Source: Monosporascus cannonballus (taxonomy: Eukaryota; Ascomycota; Sordariomycetes; Xylariales). From it: a stretch of 64,000 nucleotides of DNA. The stretch covers positions 1 to 64,000 of the forward strand of contig QJNS01000073.1 of NCBI GenBank assembly GCA_004154925.1. Direction: 5' to 3'. Made by a program: the position numbers and the translations under genes. Of this stretch, positions 24,200 to 36,820 are shown piece after piece (position 1 is the first letter of the stretch; the number at the start of each line of letters is the position of its first letter). The notes beneath the pieces were generated by a model. That model was given only the letters and a program-made list of their open reading frames with translations, ran no database searches and was not told where the DNA came from.

Positions 24200-24790
24200 T
24201 CTTTTCCCCAAATCTTGCCCTTAAGATTTTTCTTTTTTTCTTAGTAAGCCTTTTCCCTTTAAGATATTAATCCGTATTACTAAAAGTCGTCAATTTTTTT
24301 CCTTTACCGCGTAATGTCAAAATCTGCGTTTTATCTTTAATAATTTTAATTTTGAAGTTATACCGTATTCCTTACATTTTTCCAAAAGCTAAAAATACGA
24401 AATAATAAAAAACGTTTCTAAATGCAAAATATACGTTAAACGTAATTATCCTTATAATAATAACGGCGTTCCCTTATCCTCATTAAAAAATATTCGTGCT
24501 GAAAATTAACGTTTAAAACGTGAAAAGGTATTTATAGAAAAACGTTTTCTGGAATTGTAAAAACGTTATTAACAAAAAATAAATAAGTCCATTACGCGTT
24601 TAATTCGTTTTCGAAAATAGAAAACGTTTTTTCGTTCAAAAGGAATTAAATAATATAACAAGAATTATAATTATTAAAGGAGCTGAAAAAGCAGAAACGC
24701 CGGAAACAGGCTAACGCCAAGGTTTCCTTAACCGCCTTAGCTCTCTTCCTTAAGTTGCTTAATATTGCCTAGTCGCTGGAAAATATCGAT
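24200..24790 (+). pseudogene. Antisense coiled-coil ORF remnant of E2 (best preserved)
   Basis: Runs opposite to E2 gag-pol, between its chromodomain and 3' LTR. In the frame starting at 24495 the reading is strongly helical and charged: R-A-E-N-*-R-L-K-R-E-K-V-F-I-E-K-R-F-L-E, continuing to I-T-R-L-I-R-F-R-K-*-K-T-F-F-R-S-K-G near 24590-24650. After an indel the other frame reads L-K-E-L-K-K-Q-K-R-R-K-Q-A-N-A. The stops are Gln-to-stop changes of RIP type. A possible start ATG at 24314 is in another frame. No known domain is recognised; coiled coil inferred from heptad-like Leu/Ile/Phe spacing. Confidence 0.6.
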
Positions 24791-24839
24791 TAGGACATAA
24801 TTATTTCCGGCGGTTTCGTCGTTATTGGTGAAAGTTTTT

Positions 24840-27800
24840 TAATAAACATTAAGCGCTAATAAAGTTTTTGGCAAGTTCCTGTGTATTTTCGCAATCCGGG
24901 TACTTTTTTTATTTAATTAGATATTAAATAAATTCGTTTAATTTTTACATGTCGAAGATTTTGTTCATTTCGTATACCTATTCGTCTTTTATTTCCGTAT
25001 CGTCTTATATCACATATATCTTGATTATATTCGCTATTAATTCGAATAAAAAAACGTAAAAAATTAGATAAAATTTAACTTTTGGTAAAAGTTTTAATTA
25101 ATAAATATTTTCTAAGATTTTTTTGGTAATTTTATATGGACCGATATATTTAAAATCGAGTTTTTTGTTAAGTCGTTTTATTTAAATATTTTTTATAATA
25201 AGGAAAATTATTTCCCCTTTTTCGAAAATTAATCCCTTTAACCTTTTCTGGTTATAATATTTACGTATCTGATTTCGTACGAATTTTAATTCTATTTTTA
25301 TTTCTTAATATAGTTATTGTAATTATTTTGATATAAAAATTAGTTTAAAATTAATTAGACCGTTTTTACGTATTTTTTTATAAATTTTTAGCATAAACTA
25401 AAACTTACGTTCGCTAATATTATTTTAATATTTTTATAATAATTAATATTATAAGCTAATTATGTAATTAATTATTTCTTAACCCAATTATGTTATTTGT
25501 AATTTATATAATATGGGAAATAAATTTCCAAATTTAAATTCGTTTGTTTTATTTATTTATTTATTTTAGGTTTAAATATGTTGGATAATTAAGGATTTAG
25601 GCCGATTTATATCATAACATTTTGTCAAAATTTAAATAGAAATATTAAACCTTTATTTAAAATAATTTCTATAGGTAATTTTTATATGTTAAAAATATAT
25701 TTAAAGAAAATATATATTATTTATTCGGCGTTTATATCCTTATAATATGGTATTAAATAAGAAAATTTCGTAAATCGATCGACAATTACCAAAATGCTAT
25801 TATAATATATTCCTGCCATTAAATCTTTTAATATAGGAAATTTGGTAATAAAATCAAATATAACTAAATATTATAATCGCTTTATGACTAGTAATAACTG
25901 TAATTCCCCGTATAGCTGGTAACGTCGAGTTTTTGTTTTGGCGCGGGTATTGCATTGCCGTATAATTTTTTATACCGTTATCTTAATTTTTAGAAATGAG
26001 TATATACGTTAAAATTATGTTAAAGTTTTGTAAGTCCGTAGATATCCGTATAACTGATATTTATATATTTTTCGTATTTAATCCTTTAAATATTTCTTTA
26101 AAACTTATATTTTATGGTTTTTTTGGTTTACTGGAAAATAGTCGTTATATTATTATATTTTCTAATATATATTAAAAGGTACTGCCGGAATTATCGTAAT
26201 CTGTCGTAAACGTAAATATTTTTCCATAATAATATCGAAAATTATATGGCTAATTTTAACCACTTTTTTTCGAGATCTGGTCGTTTGTTTCGGGCATTTA
26301 TTCTACTATTCCCTGAATTTTTCCTATGGATAATAATGAAGTTAAAGATCGCCAATTTTTCCGCATAACGAAATTATCGTCTTGTAAATTCCTTAATCGT
26401 AATAAATCGGATAAGATTTTGATAATCCGTATAAACCTTAACCTAGTACAAATTTCCTTTTAAAAAGTACCTAAACTTTCGAAATATCATAATAATAACC
26501 ATAAATTTATTTTAAAATACAGTAATTAAGTTTGGCTCTTTTTAACTTATACGAAAAAAATATAATAAAACATAATTTGCCTTAATTATCTCGTTATTCG
26601 ATTATTACGCCTAATGCGTAATCCGAAATATCGGTTTTTAATTTAACAAAGCAGTTTAAGTTATACATAATTAATGCTGGTTCGTTAATAATTATATTCT
26701 TAATATTCTGAAATGCTTTTTCCGTATTTGGCGTTTATTTAATTTTCTGTTTTCGTAAAATTTATTTAGAGTATAATTATTTTATTAAAATTTCTAATAA
26801 ATTTCCTATTGTAATTAGCGAATCCAAAGAATACATATACTTCCTTAACTATTATTAACGTTTATTATTTTGTAATTACAGCGATTTTCTAAGGGTTTAT
26901 CTTAATATGTTCTAGGGTAATAATATATCCCAGATATTCCATTTTCTATTTGTAGAATTAATTTTTTCCGCATTAACAAGTAACTTTACGTCTTATAAAG
27001 CTTAAAAAACCTTATGAACGTATTTTACGTATGCTTTTTCCGTTTCAGAAAAAATAAAAATATTATCGAAATAATAAATAAATAAAATATCGAGATATTT
27101 TCGTAACATATATTTTATTATCCGTTAGAAAATTGTTAGTACGTTTATAAATCTTATTAATATAGCCAAATACTTAAATAATCCGTATTTCGTTTTAAAG
27201 GTTATTTTTTATTCGTATCTCTTTTTAATCCTAATAAGGTTATATTTATTTTTAAAATCCAATATTATAGACCATTGAATTCCATAAAATCGGTTTTTTA
27301 TTTCCGTAATTAGGGATAATGGTATTTGATTTTTAACAGTAATATCGTTTAATTATCGATAATTAATTTTAAATGGTAATTTTCCGGTTTTTTTTTAGTA
27401 TAAAAAATATCGGATATTCTGCTGGTAATTTCGAAAATTAAATCTATTTTTTTATAACCAATTTTCCAGGTATGTTCTGAAAATATATAACTTATTTCCG
27501 TTAAGGTTATAAATAGGGTAAAATTTCGTCGAAAATCCTTTTTTAAAACCTATCTCATATTTTTATTCGCTATGTTTTAATAACTTCGTATTAAATTTTT
27601 TCTTAAAAAGCTACTTATATCTATAATATTATAGTAATATATTAATCAGGTTTTTTCATTTTCGGGGCTGTTATCTTTATTATTTTAAATCGTTATTTAA
27701 TTGCCTTTATTTCGTGTTGATAATAATAATAATACATCGTATTTTTCTTTAACACCAGTTTTTTCCCTATATTTTATCTTTTTACGCAATACAAATTTTA

Positions 27801-30283
27801 TCGTATTCTTATGTCTATATTTGTCGCCATTATTAATTGAATATTATGATTTTTAATTTTTTTTTGCTTCTTAATAAGGTATAAAACGGACCTTACCTGG
27901 CTAATTCCGTTATTAATTAAAATTTTATACTGGCATATTTATAGTGATTCTAAGATTATATCGTAATTCTGAAATAAAACGATACCGAAATTAATTATTT
28001 AATATCGTCCTTAAATAAAATTCTTAAAATAATTAATTTTGCATATAACTTTTCCGTTATCCTAAACGAATTTTTAATCTTTAGTATTTATCGCGGTATA
28101 AAGTTTTAACTTATATTTCTATAGCAGTTTAAACTTATTAACTATATCCGGTATGATATAATTCCTACCTAGAGCTCCGTAATTTACTATTACGGTATAC
28201 CAGTACGTTCCGATTCGTATTTCCAAAATAATAAAATTATTAACGGCTTTTATTATTACGTTTAAAACCCTTTTCGGAAATTCCTTTTAACTCCTTTAGG
28301 TTTCGTTCTTTTACGGCTTTTTTCCAGATAACCTTTTTCTTTTAATTTTTATTCGAGCCTTTCGAATTTTATTTGTATTTCTTTATTTAGCGCATTAAAT
28401 GTCTATATTCGTCGTTATTGCCGGCGTATTATTTCTTCGAACCGTATCATTTGTTCTTAGCTTTATTATAGTTTTTCTTCTTATTAAATAAATTATTTTC
28501 TTATATTTACTACTGTGTCTTATTATACGTCGTATTGATTATTATTCTAAAAACCTTTTATAAATTAACGTATTTCTTTTTTAATAATATTCCTTTCCTA
28601 GGGATCGGTAATAAATTTTAATTAAAAATAAAGATCCGTAATAACTTTTTAATAAGATCTTTTTATTATGCGTTAAATCAACTCCTTTTACATTTGGTAA
28701 TTATATTTTCTGTAATGACAAAAAGGGTTTTCTTACGGGCATTATTTTTTTTCGGGCCAATTTTCTGCTTCGGCCAACTACTGGACATCTCTTGGGGCTA
28801 TGGTTCGAAAATATCGATATTATTGCTTATCGTCTTGGTTATCTCCGATACGGTTTAGAAAATTAAATCCCTTATAATATATATAGGTAATTCGTTCGTA
28901 AATATATTATTTTTATTTTTCGTAATTGGAATATTCTTATCGTTAATAATATATTGTATGCATTTTGTCGTATTAATTAAAGGTCCCGAGACAGATTTTT
29001 TTATCTAATTCTGGTATTTGCGTAATTATCCTTATAATATTTTTTACTATGTTCGCGATACCTCTTAAGCCAGCTTTTTGGCTTTTCGTATTTTTCGTCG
29101 AATTTCTTGTCATAAAGGTCCCTATTGGATCTTTTGCCATAGGGGACCTGGCCTATATTTAAGCTGAATCATAATAATAGACTTATTTCCGTTTCTTTAA
29201 TTCTTTTTGGATTTTCTTTCGGGTACAGGTTTTCAATTATCTTAACGGGGCTTTTTAAATACTTTATACCATAATACCTTATGTCCTATTTTGTTACAAT
29301 TATAACATTTAGTTTGGCTTTAATCCTTTTTATACGTAACTCTTAATTCTATTAGCCCTGGTTCTGTACTATAAGAAATATTAATGTATTAAAAAACGCT
29401 GGTATTAGTTATATATTAAGGTTTGCTATCACTTTTTCCTTTAATACCTTTAATACGTTATGCGTATTATCGATTATTAATCTTATTTGCTACAACGATA
29501 TAAATCAATAAGTAATTAGGCCCATCGAATTTAAAAAACTTCTTTTGCATTTTTTTAAGCCGTTAAAACATTTGGCCATTTATGCTTTTTATCCTTAATT
29601 CAATTTAACGGCTAATTAAACCAAATTCTACCATAACTAAATATGAATCCTTTTTAATATAATTATTGGATTTATATTTCGGCTTTTATTTTTTCATTTA
29701 TTATTTCGAAAATCTTCGTTAATAATTATTCGAATTATTTATAATCGCTATAAACCCGTATTATTTCCGGGTCTCGTTTTTCGATTAACAAAGTAATACG
29801 CTTTTTTATAACGGGTTCGAATTAAATAACCGTATTTCCGGTAAATGATTTAATTACGAATTCGATTCGCATAATAAACGTAATAAGATAAATAAAAAAG
29901 TACCCAAAATAAGTTCGGTATTAAGTTAAAAATAACTATATTTTGGTTAAGGTTCCGTCGAAAAGTTTTAGTTTGGGAGGTTTAAGAACCTTTCCTAGTT
30001 CCTTGGTAAAATTTAACTGAATAACCTACTTAATTTAAAAGGTTTTCCCGGTTTCGGGAGTTTTTTTTTTCCTTAAGCTTTTCGTAAGCGGCTTAAAAAG
30101 ACGTTATAAAATTATTATTATGATTTTAAGCTAAAAAATACGCTCGTTCATAGTATCCAGTTATCGAAGAACTTTTTTCCAAAAAAGGCAAAGTTTTTCT
30201 TTTTCTTTTTCGGATTCCATTCTAATGTCCGAGTAATCAAGGACCTGGTAAATGGGTTATTCGGGCTGCTTGCTAATAGATAT
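24840..30283 (-). pseudogene. E2 gag-pol remnant
   Basis: Broken. The gag start, aligned with the intact ATG of E4 (49107), reads ATA at 30283-30281. The CCHC knuckle near 29310-29265 keeps K-C-Y-N-C-N-K-I-G-H, so the first two Cys and the His survive. The protease-like segment is ~28205-28145 (N-Y-G-A-L-G-R-N-Y-I). RT is ~27420-26750 with the catalytic motif reading Y-F-D-N (~27070). RNase H ~26680-26270, integrase ~26230-25050, chromodomain ~24985-24843 (EYEMNKIFDM..YLIK..YPDCENT). Stops are of RIP type (CAA/TGG to TAA/TAG). Order and spacing are as in E1. Confidence 0.82.
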
Positions 30284-30340
30284 AACGTCGATAAATATTA
30301 TTCAGAGTTTAACAGTATTACTAAATAAAAGTTTGTAACG

Positions 30341-30722
30341 TATAACGGCTAAGGGGTTTAAATAATTATTAAACTTTAATCGTACGGATTTATATTAATA
30401 AAAATGTCGTAAAAATCGGAATAATAAATATAATAATCGTATTACGTTTCGTAATATTAAGGGTACTTTAAGTAATAATATTATATTATAAACCAAAATC
30501 ATGTAAACTATAGAAATAATAAACGTATATATCTTAAGACCTTTATTACTGCTTATTTTTATTTCACAAAGCCTTACTAAGCGGTTGCTTAATGCTATTT
30601 AATCGTACTTAGTCGTACTCAGTTGAAACCCGCTAAGCATTAATTACGTAACCTTGAACTAGCATAACTTCGTGATCTTGGCTGGACCGTTTTCGCAGGC
30701 ACAGCTGGCTTGGGTCGTAACA
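30341..30722 (-). repeat. E2 5' LTR
   Basis: Plus-strand view TATAACGGCT..GGTCGTAACA. The inner (left) edge has TG changed to TA, while the outer (right) end retains GGCTGGACC and TGGGTCGTAACA, less mutated than the inner end of the partner LTR. Confidence 0.9.
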
Positions 30723-30727
30723 ACTTT

Positions 30728-31053
30728 ATTTTAACTATAAAGGTTTTAAAATTAATAACGTATTTCGAAACAGGTTTTTTTTTTCTTAGAATTCAAAATT
30801 CATTATTCTACCATTCGCTTTTCTTCCGAGTTTTGGAAATTCGCCTTTTGTTTCTTTTTTAAATTTATATTATCGAAAAAGTCTTATGGAGTTTTTCAAA
30901 TGGGCCTTTGCACTTTCCAAATAAATCTCTAATAATTGATTTCGATTCATTTAAAGCATTTTTTTTATAAAAAGAATTATTGTAACGAAAATTGTATTTA
31001 TCGGCTCGTTCAAATTTTAGAAACGAAAATACTTTCGTGTTTAAGTAAAAGAA
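30728..31053 (-). pseudogene. E0 gag-region fragment between E2 and E3
   Basis: About 330 bp of E0 between two later insertions; by position it should lie in gag. No domain can be read. A 65-codon open frame at 30936-31133 runs into the E3 LTR and is not a gene. Confidence 0.4.
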
Positions 31054-31058
31054 TTTTG

Positions 31059-31264
31059 TCTGAGAATACAGCCGCTATAAGATTAAGGCTGGTAGCCGAC
31101 CAGCTACCGATCAGCCACCGACCTACTTATTAATATAAATCTACCATCTGGCAGCTAATAAGAAACGCCAGATAAAAGTAACCTAATATACACGTTTTTC
31201 GGAATACGTTTTGCAACTGGTCGGAAATTACCTTATCCAGCTTACACTTATTTATTATTTCACA
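31059..31264 (+). repeat. E3 5' LTR
   Basis: Begins TCTGAGAATACAGC (the expected TG is not present, fixed by alignment to the solo copy at 48609 and by the TSD) and ends TTATTTCACA. Contains GGCTGGTAGCCGACCAGC. Confidence 0.85.
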
Positions 31265-32798
31265 ATATTTTTTATCTGTACTATAAAAAATAACGCAATA
31301 ATTACCAAAACGAAAGCTCGCCGATTATAAAACAAACCTAGGTTATTAGTCGAAAAAACCGCCGATCGGAACCTAACCGACAAATAATCGATTACGGTAC
31401 AGGAATAGGTGAAAAGGCTTATAATAAAGCCCTAACGGATGAAGGACTATAATTTCCGGGATCCCGAATTACCTTGTATACATAATCAGGATACGTCTCG
31501 ATAATTATTAACTAAACGGTTAAAAACGGATATAATATAATAACCGCGTCCCAGAATTTAAAGCAAAATAAAATTAAGCCTTTTAATAATAACAAGATTT
31601 TGGAAATTACTTGTTAGCAAAATAAATAATATTTGGAATTATTCCGATAATTAATTAAATAAGAAATAATAGCATAAGTTAACAAAATAAAGGTTTATAA
31701 ATTAATTACGATATTGTTATAAAAGCTTAAGAGCAATGAGCGAATATTATATTATAATTAACTGAAACTTTTTAAATGTACGTTAATTAAAAAAATATTA
31801 AATAAAAGTTATTGCGGAAATTTAAAGCGAAATATTAAGGCGAAATGTTTTTACTTATATCCAAAGGACTATAAGCTATATGGATGTATTTATTACTAAC
31901 GTTTAACGATTATATTATGTTATATTTAATTATTTTAAATACAAAAAAAACCTAAAAATAAAATACTTATAATTTTTTATTAGGAAAAGTTACGTAAATC
32001 TTAAGCCTTTCGATAAGTAATATAAGAAATAGTTTATGGAATTATGATAACAATCTGATTAATCGTTACTAAAAATTTACGCTAAAAAAGTTTTGAATTT
32101 ATAAAATAAAGCTTACGGAAGTTTTTAACTTGAAAATTAATCGGAAGAATAAATGTTTTACTTTTGATTAATTTTACAAATTAATATTATGATTACGAAA
32201 TATTTTGTTATGAAAACACGATAAATTAGAACTAATTAATAATATAATAAATAAGCAAAACATTATTAGGACGTTTGAAAAAAGACGAAAAAAAAAACCG
32301 ATTATTTTCTGTTAAAAGCATTCATAATAAAAGATTTTATTTTAATGCTTTCGGAAAAAAAGATACTTAAAGCAAATTAGAGGCGCCGCGTAAAAGCAAT
32401 AGGAATTGCGGATATTTTTATATTCGGAAGATAAATAATTGCTAATTTATTTCCGATCAGAATAAGTCCCTATAACGTAATAATCCGAATTTTTATAAAA
32501 GCTTATTTAAATGTATTAATTATAGAAAACCAAGTTATATAAACGTAAATTGCAAACCTAAAAAAGCTATAAAAATTTTGTTATCCCGGTAATACGGAAA
32601 TCGACTTCCGAAAGCCGTATAGAACATTATAATATATAACGATAAATCAAATTAATCCTTAAATATAAACCTAAAAAAGGAACCGGAATAAGGGCATCCG
32701 TTTAATTTATTTCGGTTAATAACTATAGAACGTTCGAAATAAAATCGGGTTTTAAAAAAGGAATTTATTTAAAGAAATACGGGGAGCATAATAATATA

Positions 32799-32822
32799 AA
32801 TATATATATATATATATATATC
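32799..32822. repeat. (AT)n microsatellite
   Basis: Uninterrupted TA dinucleotide tract inside the gag-to-RT part of E3. Confidence 0.8.
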
Positions 32823-35800
32823 GGAATATAAATAAATATCGTAAGCAAAAGCTTAGCGAAAAAACTTAACTTCTAATTAATTTCCGTAAATATTCCAGGC
32901 GTTATTGGCGATAACGACGCGTATATTGAATATTATAAGGCTGACGAAATCTTTATGCACATAATAAATAATAATAAAAAAGAACGGAAATTTTAAAAGA
33001 TTTATTTTATAATATGCCGTAACCGAAAAATCCGCGATTTCTTATTATTTAGATTGGAAGTAAATATGTTAGGCGTTTTATTAAATATAACTATATATTA
33101 ATAATTATATAGATTATTACAAAACGTTGACCGATAGGAAATTTCAAATTTAGCGTTTTCCGGTCAGCAAATTTATACCGTTAACGTAATAAGTTCTATC
33201 GAATAATTTAATACCTCGGAATTCGATAATAATAAAAATAGAGGATAACCGAGTTCCCTATATACCTCGAAAGTTTCGGGCGAATATATTTTGATAAATA
33301 ATAAAAGAAATGTTTTAATAACGAGGGGCAAAATATATAATAAACTTAATCCCAGGAAAAATGCCTTTATTCGGCCTATTTTACTTTATTTCGGAGGCCT
33401 CCAGAAAGGCATTCGAAAAATATAGCCGAAAAAAACTAAAAGTAAGCCGGATACGTTATTTGAAAATGGATATAAAAGTATTAATATTATTCGTACTTAA
33501 AAAGAACGGCAATTTCCGATTATACGTAGATTATAAGGGGTTAAATCGGGTAATGATAAAAACCGATACTTTTTATCGTTAATTTTAAAAATATTAATTA
33601 CAGTATTAAGATTAAAACGAGCAACTAGTAAAAACCAGTTTTCCAAATACGATACGGGCAGTTTAAATATACGGTTATATTATTTAGTCTTATTAACGCG
33701 CTAATTACGTTCCAGGCCTATATGCATAATGTCTTAGCTGGATTAATTAAGTATATATACGTAATATATTTAAATCATATAATTACTTATTCTGGTAACG
33801 AAAGAAAATTATGCGAAATATTTTTAGTTGGCTTACAAACGGCTATTATAAAATTAATTATTTATTAAAACGTCCAAATACGATTTTCTTTTTAAAGAAA
33901 ATAACGTTCTTAGAATTTGTAATTAATATCGACTGTTTGGAGATAAGCCGCCGACGGGTCGATATTATCAAAATGTGGCCAAAACCAAATTTAATTTATC
34001 ATATTTAAGTATTTCTAGGATTTGCGAATTTTTATTAAAAATCTATTACTTTTTATTTGCATATTACCGAACTTATTATTAGGTTTTTAAAAAAGGTGTA
34101 AGGCAAAAGTAAAATAGCCAAAATTCCGGTAGCCCAAAAAAGCTAAAAAGGCATTCCGAAGCTTAAAAGATGCCTTTTAGGCGGCGACCTTTTTCCCATA
34201 TTAAGATAACGTTAAAAGTATCAGGGTTAAGATAAACGTTATAACAAAAGTTATATTAAGGATATTTTTACAGAAATACGGAAAATATTAACGTTTAATT
34301 ATATATTTGTCACGAAAATGAAATTTAACGAAATAATAATAAGTTATAAATTAATAAGAATTATTCACGTTTATAAAAAGCTTAAAATATTAACGGTAAT
34401 ATCTTAAAAGTACAGCAAAAAGTTTTTTAGAGTTTACCGATTATATGGCGTTAAAGGATATAATAAAAAGGCTAGCGCGTAATCTTAAAAAGAAATTAGC
34501 CGGATAAGTTTATCGTTTTACGTAATTTGATTTTAAAATCCAATACTAACCGAACGCCGCCAATCCGACATATAAGCTATTTAAACATTCGGATTATATG
34601 TTAGGGGAAATTACATATGGAAAGGTAATTCTTACGTTATCTAAAAAATTCGGATTTACGAATAATATGCCGAAAAAAGTACGGAAAATGGATATAAATA
34701 TATAACGCGACTTAAAATATTATAAGGAGATAAAACGCCTTATAAGAAATAACGCAAAATTTATTTGTTATAAAATTCCCAAATAGATTTTAAATGGCGG
34801 AAACTTAAATAATTACTATTCGTATAAAAAAAAGGAAAACGTTCGTTATATAATCGCAAAACGTTTTTTTTAAAAAAAATAAAGAATTATATATTTCCCG
34901 ATATTATAGCTTGCGAATAATAATATAAATACGAATTATAACAATAAGATAATTAGCGGTTATATAATAATAACCGTAAATTACAACCGTACTACGATTG
35001 GATTTTGAGAAATTTAGAACGGATAAAATTAATATTAAAATTATTATTTATAACTAATATATCGTACATTTCTTAGCGAAAGAGCTGGCCAAAAACGAAA
35101 CTCCATTATAGCCGAAAGTTTTTCGATAGTTTTATGATTAGGTTCGAAGGTTACAAATTAAAAATTTAAATATTATAAAACTGATACGAATAATTAAATG
35201 CCAAACCGGAATGAAAAAAAGGATATTTCGTGGATTTAAATAAGGTTTTATATTATCGAGGTAAATTTATAATCTCGTTATGAGGCGTTTTACAGACACA
35301 ATTAATTAATTAATATTATAATAATTTAAAATTAAGACATAAAGGATATATCTGTAGGTTCAAATTAATAAATAAAATGTTATATTAAGAAAATATAATA
35401 AATAATGTACGAAAAGATACCAAATAATATCCGAATTACCAGAGTATAATAACATTACGCTACAAATTATACCGATAATTATAATCTTTTTAAGAAGTTT
35501 CGTTAAATTTTATAATAAGATTTCCTCAAAGCCGAGGTTTAGACGGGCTAAAATATGACGTAATTTTGGTGATCGTCGACCGCTTTACGAAATTAAGATT
35601 ATTTATTCCTATAAATAAAACCTTAACCATAACCAAGTTAATCCGATTATTTTACGATAAGATAAAATGTAAATTTGATATACCGGCTGGAATTATTAAT
35701 AATAAAAACAAATTATTGACGAATTAATTTTAGGCGTAATTTTACGAAAAGCAAAAAATAAAACGGCGAATATCGACCGCTTAGTATCCCTAAACCGATA

Positions 35801-35972
35801 GGCAAATGGAATATATTTCTTACATCCTAATATATTAATTTCGTAATTACGTTAATAAGTATTAAAACAATTAAATAAACTTATTACGAAACGCGAAATT
35901 CGTATATAATAATACGCGGAATATATTTACTGGCCGGTTTTTATTCGAAGCCCTATATGGATATTATTTAAA

Positions 35973-36096
35973 TGTTACGGCACAGAAGAACAAGGGCGTC
36001 GCCATCACACCACTAAAAGTGGAACGTTGTCAGGTCGAGCTCTGATCGCCTTGTTCTGCTCTATATACCTACAAGGTACCACTTGGGACTATGTCA
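35973..36096. repeat. 124-bp GC-rich insertion, family E (solo-LTR-like)
   Basis: Starts TGTTACGGCA and ends ..ACTATGTCA, with 5-bp duplication TTAAA (35968-35972 and 36097-36101). It interrupts the E3 integrase C-terminal region, which resumes cleanly at 36102. Internal arms CAGAAGAACAAGGGCG and CGCCTTGTTCTGCT form an imperfect hairpin. Composition is normal, unlike everything around it. Could be a very short solo LTR or a MITE; TG..CA ends and the 5-bp duplication favour the former. Confidence 0.65.
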
Positions 36097-36200
36097 TTAA
36101 AGATAGTAAAATATCTTTTACAAAAATTTAAGGAAGATATACGAAAAATTAAAAATCATTTCGAAAAGATAATAGCTATTTATCGAATAATGCATAAATA

Positions 36201-36374
36201 TATAAGATAATGCAGCCCCCTATAGCCAAAAGAGCTAGAAAAGGACCCTATGTATTCTGATAAGACATCTCCAAATATCAAGAAAAGTAACTAGTTGCTG
36301 ATATAGCCCAGAAGGGTTTGGAAATGCTGACCTTTTGATCTTGTGGTTAGCGTCGCACCCTCGCTTATTTTACA
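36201..36374 (+). repeat. Solo LTR-like unit, family D (174 bp)
   Basis: Starts TATAAGATAATG (RIP-changed TGTAAGATAACG) and ends ..CTTATTTTACA; flanked by a perfect AAATA duplication (36196-36200 and 36375-36379). Reverse-oriented homologue of 6980-7152 over its full length. Confidence 0.78.
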
Positions 36375-36820
36375 AAATATTATAGTTAACGTTATACGCA
36401 TATAAAACTTTAATTAAAGTAATAAATAAATTTATCAACCAAAAATTTCAAATTCAAAAATAAAAAGCTCTTATTTATATACATCCGCGTTGCGATCAAA
36501 AAGCGAACAAGTTCCTAGATATATAAAATTTTTTTTTATTAAATATTAACAGATATATAATATATTTCTAAGATCTTTATTAGAACCGTAAAATAACTGG
36601 GAACAGGGCGATATCTAAATAACGTTGCCGGACTTAATAAAGAAATAAGGAAAATAGGTTGTAAAAGATATTATCCACCACCGAGATAACCGGGGGCAAC
36701 GCGAATATCTGATCAAATGGGAAAGCTGGCCCGCTAAGTACAATACGTAGGAGCCCTAAAAGCATTTCGAGCACGCGATTAAGATATTACAGCGTTATAA
36801 GAAAAAAATTAAATACGAAT

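Larger units (their letters stand above)
23811..30722 (-). mobile_element. E2: full-length family A Ty3/gypsy chromovirus, minus strand
   Basis: 6912 bp, LTRs 23811-24192 and 30341-30722 (382 bp each), perfect 5-bp target duplication ACTTT (23806-23810 and 30723-30727). Inserted into E0 in the same orientation as E0. On the minus strand a polypurine tract GGGGAAAAGAAAGAATA (24209-24193) precedes the 3' LTR. Least mutated in its outer LTR halves and in the antisense ORF. Confidence 0.92.
31400..36820 (+). pseudogene. E3 gag-pol remnant with chromodomain
   Basis: Broken by RIP-type stops and by two inserted units. Gag (about 31400-32600) is unreadable apart from composition. RT begins ~33361: a 73-codon open stretch (33361-33582) reads L-F-V-L-K-K-N-G-N-F-R-L-Y-V-D-Y-K-G-L-N, the classic Ty3 RT block; the catalytic motif reads Y-L-N-H at 33767-33778. 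RNase H is ~34180-34560. The integrase zinc region is ~35240-35460 and the core from ~35500 reads Y-D-V-I-L-V-I-V-D-R-F-T-K-L. The C-terminal part is split by the 35973-36096 unit. The chromodomain at ~36648-36800 reads V-K-D-I-I-H-H-R-D-N-R-G-Q-R-E-Y-L-I-K-W, then Y-N-T-*-E-P; the stop is TAG where Trp is expected. Confidence 0.82.
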
